NCBI GenBank assembly: GCA_035762175.1 | Contig: DASTPP010000065.1 | Location: forward strand, 1-22,739 | Origin: DASTPP01 sp035762175 | Lineage (GTDB): Bacteria; Myxococcota_A; Polyangia; Polyangiales; Polyangiaceae | Direction: 5' to 3' | Length of the DNA stretch: 22,739 nt | Shown here: positions 17,903-22,739 of the stretch, in pieces | Layout of the letters: every line of letters starts with the position of its first letter | Position numbering within the stretch: position 1 is the stretch's first letter | Position numbers and translations under genes: made by a program | The notes under the pieces: generated by a model | What the model was told of the DNA's origin: nothing | The model's input: only the letters and a program-made list of their open reading frames with translations | The model's database searches: none

Positions 17903-18898
17903 TCAGGCCGTCCAGCGCAGGAGCGCGCCCGCCATCGCGAGGCCCCCGCCGCTCGCGCAGAGCACCACGTGGTCGCCCCGGCGCACCTTGCCCGCCGCGG
18001 CCGCATCATCGAGCGTCATGGGGATGCAGGCCGAGCCCGTGTAGCCCCACTTGTCCATCGTCCAGTGCGTCTTGCTCATGGGCAGCTCGAGCAGGCCCAT
18101 CGTCGCCTCGATGGTGCGAAGGTTGAGCTGGGTGAAGACGTAGAGCGCGACGTCCGCCGGGGTCAGCCCCGCCGACGCGGTCAGATCGCGCACCATCGCC
18201 GGCCAGCGCTCGGTGTTGAACGTGGGGGGGAACTTGCGCACGAAGCGCACCGTCGGCGGGCCCCCCTCGGCCACGTTCGCCGCCGTCGCCGGGCGCGCCG
18301 TGCCGCCCGTGTAGATGCCGAGCGCGTCGTGGTACTCGCCGGCCGCGCCGAGCCGCGCGCCGAGAATGCCGGGCTCGTCGGACGCGCGCAGCACGGCCGC
18401 CCCCGCCCCGTCGGCGAAGAGCGTGCACGTCTTCTTGTCGGCCCAGTCGACGAAGCGCGTCATGCCGTAGGCGCCGACGACCAGCACGTGCTTGTAGGCG
18501 CGGTCGGCCACGATCGCCTTGCCCGCCAGGTCGAGCGCCGTCACCCACCCGGCGCAGGCCGAGTTCAGGTCGAAGACCCCCGCCCGCTTCGCCCCGAGCG
18601 CGTGCTGCACCACCGCGGCCGTCGCCGGGCTCAGGTAGTCGGGCGTGTCGGTGGCGACGACGACGAGGTCGAGGTCTTCGGGCGCGACGCGGGCGCGCGC
18701 GAGCGCCTGGCGCGCGGCGGCGAGCGCGAGGTCGCTCGTGCGCTGGTCGTCGGCCATGACGTGCCGCGCGCAGATGCCCACGTTGTCGCGCAGCCACTGG
18801 TCGACCGGCTCGCCCAGGCGGGCCTCGACGTCGGCGTTGGTCAGGCGGCGCTCCGGCACGTAGCGTCCGGTGGCGGCGATGGCGGCGTAGCGGGTCAC
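17903..18898 (-). CDS. KAS III-like (FabH-type) enzyme with an altered active site
   Basis: The 331-residue thiolase-fold protein resembles 3-oxoacyl-ACP synthase III. The nucleophile is C115 in FDLNSACAGW; GDGAGA-type FADGAGAAVL (161-170) and the C-terminal CASGGGLAMAG (314-324) also fit. In E. coli FabH the other catalytic residues are H244 and N274. An ungapped alignment of VPHQANLRI with VFTQLNLRT puts T256 at the His, and 30 residues later GYTGSA puts Y286 at the Asn. H278 (SKTHWTMDKWG) is nearby and might substitute. The enzyme may therefore be an acyltransferase or non-decarboxylating variant. The GTG start overlaps the TetR stop (GTGA) and AAGGAAAGAGAG precedes it. Confidence 0.9.
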   Translation of the reverse strand: MTRYAAIAATGRYVPERRLTNADVEARLGEPVDQWLRDNVGICARHVMADDQRTSDLALAAARQALARARVAPEDLDLVVVATDTPDYLSPATAAVVQHALGAKRAGVFDLNSACAGWVTALDLAGKAIVADRAYKHVLVVGAYGMTRFVDWADKKTCTLFADGAGAAVLRASDEPGILGARLGAAGEYHDALGIYTGGTARPATAANVAEGGPPTVRFVRKFPPTFNTERWPAMVRDLTASAGLTPADVALYVFTQLNLRTIEATMGLLELPMSKTHWTMDKWGYTGSACIPMTLDDAAAAGKVRRGDHVVLCASGGGLAMAGALLRWTA

Positions 18899-19599
18899 GG
18901 CACTCTCTTTCCTTTCTTGGCGGGCGAAGGCGCCCGCGCGGCGGCGGCCGCAGCGGGCGGGCCGGCCGGCGGCGGCGCCGGCGCGGTCGCCGCCGCGAGC
19001 CCGGCGCGGATGAACCGGCTCGCCTCGTCGACGATGCGGTCGATGTCTTCTGCTTCGTCCCCCGCCCAGAGCACCCAGCGCATGCCAAGGAAGTCGGCCA
19101 TGCCCATCATCGCGTACGCGAGCACCTCGGGGTCGCCCTCGTGCACCTCGCCCTCGCTCATCGCCCGGCGCAGGCCGGCCGCGTAGCGCGAGGCGAGCCG
19201 GTCGTAGTAGCGGCGGAAGGTCGGCTCGTCGACGAACTCGGCCTGCGGCACGATGCGGTAGAGCTTGCGGTGCGCCCGCACGAAGGCGAAAAACGCCCGC
19301 AGGCCCTCGCGCTCGGCCGCGAGCCGCCCCTTGACGTCGCGCGTCGCCTCGCCGAGATCGCGCCGCAGGCGGCTGCCGAGCTCGTCGACCAGCTCGACGA
19401 ACGCCGACTTCTTGTCGGGAAAGTAGATGTAAAACGTGCCGAGCGCCACGCCCGCGCGGCCCGCGATCTCGGCGACCGACGCGCGCTCGAAGCCGCGGTC
19501 GCCGAAGACCTCCTCGGCCGCCCGCAAGATGCGCTCGCGCGTTCGCTGCCCCCGGGCCGTCACCGGCAAGGGCCGGGGCGAAGGTGAAACCTGATTCAT
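18895..19599 (-). CDS. TetR/AcrR family transcriptional regulator
   Basis: A 234-residue repressor-type protein. The DNA-binding domain spans about 20-70 (RTRERILRAAEEVFGDRGFE, SVAEIAGRAGVALGTFYIYF), with the helix-turn-helix around 41-60. The ligand and dimer domain contains YYDRLASRYAAGLRRAMSEG and ends in a helix with MGMADFLGMRWVLWAG. About 30 C-terminal residues form an Ala/Pro-rich basic tail. It is the first gene of the operon and its stop overlaps the KAS III start, so it most likely controls its own operon, perhaps sensing an acyl-CoA; the ligand is a guess. The ATG at 19597-19599 lacks a clear Shine-Dalgarno. Confidence 0.93.
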   Translation of the reverse strand: MNQVSPSPRPLPVTARGQRTRERILRAAEEVFGDRGFERASVAEIAGRAGVALGTFYIYFPDKKSAFVELVDELGSRLRRDLGEATRDVKGRLAAEREGLRAFFAFVRAHRKLYRIVPQAEFVDEPTFRRYYDRLASRYAAGLRRAMSEGEVHEGDPEVLAYAMMGMADFLGMRWVLWAGDEAEDIDRIVDEASRFIRAGLAAATAPAPPPAGPPAAAAAARAPSPAKKGKRVP

Positions 19600-20011
19600 T
19601 CGTCATGTTCGTTACAAGGCCGGCTCTAGCTCTGTCAAGATATTCGTGGGGCCGCCTTTCGAATCTGCCCCTCGTGCGAAAATTACGCTGCAACGCATCG
19701 ATAGGTTCGGAGGAATTGCAACGCGGCGCATCGTCAACGAATCGCGAGCAATGCGCCGCGTCGAACGACCTCGCCATGGCTCACCCACAGGCCCGCCCCC
19801 GAGAAGAAACGGCTTTCACCTTAGCACGCGACCCCCAGGCCGGCCGCCTCTCTTGGCCCCCGGGCCCGCCGCTCCCTCGTTCGCGCTCGACGCGGGGCGC
19901 CAGTCGCCCCCTCGCTCAGCCCCCCGCCCGCGCCCCGAGCGTATCCGCCGCCCGCACCGCCCACGCCTGCCGGACTCAGCCCCCCGCCCGCACCGCCCAC
20001 GCCTGCCGGAC
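19600..20011. other. Intergenic region without a gene
   Basis: The 412 bases between tetR and the FliR-like gene contain no credible reading frame. The right side from about 19916 holds repeats derived from the end of the FliR-like gene. An 11-bp inverted repeat (19721-19731 with 19751-19761) is near what chance would give at this composition. Confidence 0.6.
19633..19638 (-). promoter_or_regulatory. Candidate -35 box for the tetR-KAS III operon
   Basis: Read on the minus strand, a perfect TTGACA lies about 34 bases upstream of the tetR ATG. With 17 nt spacing the -10 position reads GTAACG, which is poor, so only the -35 is convincing. Repressor binding would be expected to overlap this site. 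Confidence 0.35.
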
Positions 20012-20037
20012 TCAGCCCCCCGCCCGCGCCCCGAGCG
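19916..20037. repeat. 36-bp repeats duplicating the 3' end of the FliR-like gene
   Basis: A block reading CGGACTCAGCCCCCCGCCCG at the gene end (stop codon complement at 20012-20014) recurs 36 bp further left, with its flank CACCGCCCACGCCTGC starting at 19955 and 19991. A third partial copy, CTCAGCCCCCCGCCCGCGCC, starts at about 19916. The copies carry the stop codon and the last codons out beyond the gene. Confidence 0.75.
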
Positions 20038-20758
20038 CCGTCAGCGCGGCCGCCAGCCGCTCGAAGAGCAGCGCCACCAGCCCGAGCAACGCGACCGAGC
20101 GCACCTGCGCCGTCAGCGCCTGCACCTGCGTCGGGCTCGCCGCCCGCGCGAGCAGGGCGAGCGCCACCTCGACCACGACCGACGCGGCCACCAGCGGCGC
20201 CGCGATCGCCACCGCGACGGCGACCCCTTCGCGCAGCTCGGCCGCGATCCGGAGCGCGCTCGCCGCGCCCGGCGGCGGCGCCGCGGCGAGCGCCCAGGCG
20301 ACGCGCGCGGGCCCGCCCGAGCCGAGAAAGCCGAGCGCGGCGACCAGCCCGAAGAGCGCGCCGAGCGGCGTCGTGCGCCCCTCGAGCGTCGCGAGGCCCG
20401 GGCCCTCGCCCGCCCCCCGCAACGCGTCGACCACGCCCCCCGCCATCGTCGCCGCCCAGAGCGGCACCGCCGCCGCGATCGCCACGGGTAGGCCCCGCGC
20501 GATCTCGCGCCCGAGCCCGAGCGCCCACGAGCCCCCCGGCAAGGGCCCCGCCGAGGCCGCCACGGCCGGGGCGACGCAGGCGGCCAGGCCCAGCGCGGCC
20601 GCCACGCGCGCCGGCGCCGAGAGCGCCCGCAGCCCGAACGCCGGCACCAGCGTCAGCGCCGGCAGGGCCCGCGCCCACGCGAGCCCCAGCGCCTCGATGT
20701 CGACCCCCGCGGCCTCGAAGGCCGCCCGCAACGCCCCGAGCAGGCCCGGCTCGGCCAT
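20012..20758 (-). CDS. Orphan FliR/SctT-type export-apparatus membrane protein
   Basis: The 248-residue hydrophobic protein fits the FliR/YscT/EscT family, the component R/T of type III secretion and flagellar export gates. Visible parts are WARALPALTLVPAFGLRALS (28-47), followed by AARVAAALGL-like helix, LPVAIAAAVPLWAATMAGGVVD (90-111), the TTPLGALFGLVAALGFL stretch (129-145), and APLVAASVVVEVALALLARA, ASPTQVQALTAQVRS and a final hydrophobic helix (187-238). ATG at 20758 is preferred because GGAGG lies seven bases upstream; a longer start at 20809 has none. No other secretion gene is in the window. It may be a relic or part of a scattered system. Its high Ala/Gly content makes the family call less than certain. 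Confidence 0.7.
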   Translation of the reverse strand: MAEPGLLGALRAAFEAAGVDIEALGLAWARALPALTLVPAFGLRALSAPARVAAALGLAACVAPAVAASAGPLPGGSWALGLGREIARGLPVAIAAAVPLWAATMAGGVVDALRGAGEGPGLATLEGRTTPLGALFGLVAALGFLGSGGPARVAWALAAAPPPGAASALRIAAELREGVAVAVAIAAPLVAASVVVEVALALLARAASPTQVQALTAQVRSVALLGLVALLFERLAAALTALGARAGG

Positions 20759-20848
20759 CGGCTCGCCTCCGCCCGCGCGACAGCTCGTTGACGCTCGGGT
20801 GGGGGCCATCTACCTCGGACCCGCGTCGCTTACCACTGCGGAGGCCGC

Positions 20849-22273
20849 ATGGCGCTCGACCCGACCAGCCTCGGCTTTGAGACCGAGCCGATCACGTTCT
20901 CGTACGACTTCAAGACCCTCGCGCTCTACGCGCTCGGCATCGGCGCCAAGCGCGACGAGCTCGATCTGCTCTACGAGGGGCGGGGCCCGCGCGTCTTCCC
21001 GACCTTCGCGGTCGTGCCTGCCATGCCCGCCGCGAACGCCTGCCTCGCCCGCACCGGCGGCAACTTCGCCATGGTCGTGCACGGCTCGCAGGCGGTGCGC
21101 GTGCACGCGCTGCCGCCGCCCGAGGGCACGCTGACCACCGTCGCCCGCCTGCGCGCCCTCTACGACCTCAAGAAGTTCGCCCAGGCCGTCGTCGCGACCG
21201 AGACGCGCCTGCCCGACGGGCGCCTCGCCTTCGAGACCGAGTGGACGATCATCTACCGCGGCGAGGGCAACTTCGGCGGCCCTCGCCCGCCCGCCGGCGA
21301 GGCGCCCCCGGTGCCCAAGGGCCGCGAGCCCGACGCGCGCCTCGAAGAGGCCACCTCGCCCGAGCAGGCCCTGCTCTACCGCCTCTCGGGCGACGTGAAC
21401 CCCTTGCACGCCGACCCCGCCTTCGCCGCCTCGGTCGGCTTCGCCGAGGGGCCCATCTTGCACGGGCTCTGCACCTACGGCTTCGCCGCCCGCGCGCTCG
21501 TCCGGGGCCTGCTCGGCGGCGACGCCTCGAAGCTGCGCCGCTTCGAGGCGCAGTTCCGGCGGCCGGTCTGGCCCGGCGACACGCTCGTCACCGAGCTCTG
21601 GCGCGAGGGCGGGGGCACGGTCGTCCTTCGCACCCTCGCCAAGGGCCGCCCCGACCCCGTGCTCACCAGCGCCTGGGCCCTCGTTGACGACTTATCGTCC
21701 GCTAGATCTCACCGATGGCCCCCCCCTCCCCTCGCCCCGACGCGCCGCCGGGGCCCGCCTCCGACCCGCCCGACGCGCCGCCGGGGCCTGCCTCCGACCC
21801 GCCTGACGCGCTGCCGGGGCCTGCCTCCGACCCGCCTAACGCACCGCCGGGGCCCGCCTCGGGCCCGCCCGGCGCCACCCCGGGGGCCGAGCCCCCGCTT
21901 CCGCCGCCCGCGCCCACCTCGACCCTGTCGGCCGCCGACGAGGGCGACGAGGGCGACGAGGGCGACGAGGGCGACGAGGGCGACGAGGCCGAGGCGGTCG
22001 AGGCGGCCGAGGGCGAAGACGAAGAGGGGCCGCCCGAGTCGCGCCCGGTCGAGGGCCGCGACGCCGAAGACCCGCCCGAGCCGCGGCCCGAGGCCGATCG
22101 CTTCGCCTGGTTGCCCTACGCCGTGCTCGGGGTGCTCGTTCTCTTGGGGGCCGCGGGCTTCGTCGGCGCCCTCGTCCGCTAGGGGGGCGCGAGCCGGTAT
22201 GGCTTGCGTTTTCGCCAGTTACGTGGCAAGCACCGCGCCCTCGCGGAGAACCAGGAGCCAGTATGCCCAGTGA
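20849..22273 (+). CDS. MaoC-family (R)-specific enoyl-CoA hydratase (hydratase 2 type); stop apparently lost
   Basis: The first 280 residues are a two-hotdog hydratase like hydratase 2 of peroxisomal MFE-2, which hydrates trans-2-enoyl-CoA to (R)-3-hydroxyacyl-CoA. The N-terminal half has LYALGIGAKRDELDLLYEG and PTFAVVP; the catalytic half has the motif YRLSGDVNPLHADPAFAA (D182, N184, H187) and GPILHGLCTYGF. The domain should end near SAWALVDD (about 21690), but the frame runs on to 22273 as an Arg/Pro-rich tail. From TTA at 21690 onward codon use is poor, and the tail is the out-of-frame reading of the next gene. TGA at 21685-21687 would end the protein cleanly if one base were added before it. 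GGAGG precedes the ATG. Confidence 0.8.
   Translation: MALDPTSLGFETEPITFSYDFKTLALYALGIGAKRDELDLLYEGRGPRVFPTFAVVPAMPAANACLARTGGNFAMVVHGSQAVRVHALPPPEGTLTTVARLRALYDLKKFAQAVVATETRLPDGRLAFETEWTIIYRGEGNFGGPRPPAGEAPPVPKGREPDARLEEATSPEQALLYRLSGDVNPLHADPAFAASVGFAEGPILHGLCTYGFAARALVRGLLGGDASKLRRFEAQFRRPVWPGDTLVTELWREGGGTVVLRTLAKGRPDPVLTSAWALVDDLSSARSHRWPPPPLAPTRRRGPPPTRPTRRRGLPPTRLTRCRGLPPTRLTHRRGPPRARPAPPRGPSPRFRRPRPPRPCRPPTRATRATRATRATRATRPRRSRRPRAKTKRGRPSRARSRAATPKTRPSRGPRPIASPGCPTPCSGCSFSWGPRASSAPSSARGARAGMACVFASYVASTAPSRRTRSQYAQ
21715..22182 (+). CDS. Low-complexity tail-anchored protein of unknown function
   Basis: The 155-residue product is not recognised. Residues 9-52 are four 11-residue repeats of the DAPPGPASDPP type; 74-91 is a run of DEG triplets; 92-128 is acidic, and a single membrane helix (131-152, AWLPYAVLGVLVLLGAAGFVGALV) ends the chain, so the N-terminal part would face the cytoplasm. 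Nearly every third base in this frame is G or C and the second positions carry the A or T, unlike the overlapping hydratase frame, so this is the more likely coding frame. No strong ribosome site precedes the ATG. It could be a membrane-tethered disordered protein; no function is implied. Confidence 0.65.
   Translation: MAPPSPRPDAPPGPASDPPDAPPGPASDPPDALPGPASDPPNAPPGPASGPPGATPGAEPPLPPPAPTSTLSAADEGDEGDEGDEGDEGDEAEAVEAAEGEDEEGPPESRPVEGRDAEDPPEPRPEADRFAWLPYAVLGVLVLLGAAGFVGALVR
21739..21870 (+). repeat. 33-bp tandem repeats, four copies
   Basis: Copies at 21739-21771, 21772-21804, 21805-21837 and 21838-21870 start GACGCGCCGCCGGGG or a close variant, and each encodes 11 residues in the frame of the tail-anchored protein. 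Differences are mostly single C/T changes, and the last copy is more diverged. Confidence 0.85.
21946..21987 (+). repeat. 9-bp GACGAGGGC microrepeat
   Basis: About four and a half units of GACGAGGGC encode DEG triplets in the frame of the tail-anchored protein. The nine-base period keeps the frame when copies are gained or lost. Confidence 0.85.
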
Positions 22274-22493
22274 AGCGATCCAGTGCAAACCTCTGGAAGT
22301 TACCGTAGGTGATAAGGGTATCGAGCGTGCGATCAAGCACCTTAAGCGCAAGCTCGCTTCCGAGGGCATTCTGCGCGAGCTCAAGTCGCGCCGGCACTAC
22401 CTGAAGCCGAGCGTCAAGCGCCGTAAGAAGCAGGCCGAGGCCGCGCGCCGCCGCCGCAAGCGGGCCAAGGCCGACAACGACACCAAGTCGTGA
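22263..22493 (+). CDS. rpsU: 30S ribosomal protein S21
   Basis: The 76-residue basic protein matches S21: LEVTVGDKGIERAIKHLKRK (11-30), GILRELKSRRHYLKPSVKRR (35-54), then a Lys/Arg/Ala tail. S21 sits near the anti-Shine-Dalgarno region of 16S rRNA and helps initiation. The ATG follows AGGAG by about five bases. The 5' half uses AT-ended codons (CTG GAA GTT, GTA GGT GAT AAG GGT) much more than its neighbours, a usual sign of high expression. The 80-bp leader holds overlapping short inverted repeats (GCTTGC at 22202-22207 with GCAAGC at 22226-22231; GCCA at 22214-22217 with TGGC at 22224-22227). Confidence 0.96.
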   Translation: MPSEAIQCKPLEVTVGDKGIERAIKHLKRKLASEGILRELKSRRHYLKPSVKRRKKQAEAARRRRKRAKADNDTKS

Positions 22494-22497
22494 GCCC

Positions 22498-22514
22498 GCG
22501 CGCCTCGGGCGCGC
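22498..22514 (+). terminator. Candidate hairpin after rpsU
   Basis: GCGCGCC (22498-22504) pairs with GGCGCGC (22508-22514) over a 3-nt loop, five bases past the rpsU stop. The stem is strong but no T-run follows, so termination is only possible. The remaining DNA to 22739 is GGCGGCG-rich low-complexity sequence in which I see no gene. Confidence 0.4.
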
Positions 22515-22739
22515 CGCAGTCGAAACGAGCCACCGCGCGGCGGCGAGGGCCGGGGCGAGAACCCGGCGTGAGGCCGCGGGGCGGCGGGGGGCCGGCGTCA
22601 GGTCGTGCGCCGCCGGGCGCCGTGGCGCGACCGGCGCTCGGCGCGGCCGCCTCCGGCCCCGGTCCGGCGAGGGCGAGGCGAGCCCGGCATCGGGGCGGCG
22701 CGAGGGCGGCGGGCGGCGCGAGCCGGGCGGCGGGCGGCG

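Noticed and set aside
19721..19761. 11-bp inverted repeat ACGCGGCGCAT / ATGCGCCGCGT upstream of tetR as an operator
   Set aside because: It lies over 120 bp from the start with a 19-nt spacer, and a match of this length is about what chance gives at this composition.

Overview
The window is a very GC-rich bacterial chromosome segment with almost only G or C at third codon positions. The gene set (GAPDH, PGK, TIM, SecG and a bactofilin in a row, long Ala/Pro/Glu-rich linkers, an orphan export-apparatus protein, and a lipid-type KAS III, ligase and hydrolase cluster) suggests a Myxococcota bacterium of the Polyangia type. That placement is inference from gene content and style, not from a phylogeny.

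Layout. (1) 1-452, minus: 5' part of a hexapeptide-repeat sugar N-acetyltransferase that runs off the left edge. It has an unusual low-complexity N-terminus made of 16-residue repeats and is divergent from gap. (2) 694-5191, plus: a tight run gap, pgk, tpiA, secG, bactofilin and a small lipoprotein-like gene. (3) 5316-11920, plus: an overlapping pair like AddB and AddA (a PD-(D/E)XK nuclease with four Fe-S-type cysteines, and a UvrD-family helicase whose own nuclease domain looks inactivated). (4) 11986-13617, plus: prfC. (5) 13618-14640: about 1 kb without a credible gene but full of structure: a 163-bp nested palindrome resembling a MITE, an AT-rich island with competing hairpins, and direct repeats of 22, 40 and 32 bp. 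The 32-bp repeat carries a 14-bp palindrome that looks like an operator. (6) 14641-15399, plus: an exported protein of unknown function.

(7) 15411-19599, minus: a translationally coupled cluster in the order TetR regulator, KAS III-like enzyme, AMP-forming acyl ligase and alpha/beta hydrolase. The KAS III keeps its cysteine but lacks the usual His and Asn, so this looks like a self-regulated acyl-thioester pathway with an atypical enzyme. (8) 19600-20011: spacer with the probable TetR promoter and 36-bp repeats copied from the end of the next gene. (9) 20012-20758, minus: an orphan FliR/SctT-type membrane protein. (10) 20849 onward, plus: a MaoC-type (hydratase 2) enoyl-CoA hydratase whose stop codon seems to have been lost, a repeat-rich tail-anchored protein in another frame, and rpsU (ribosomal protein S21).

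The first part is housekeeping: lower glycolysis, Sec export, cytoskeleton, double-strand-break processing and translation termination. The accessory interest lies in the 13.6-14.6 kb repeat region, the KAS III cluster, the altered AddAB-like pair and the broken end of the hydratase gene.
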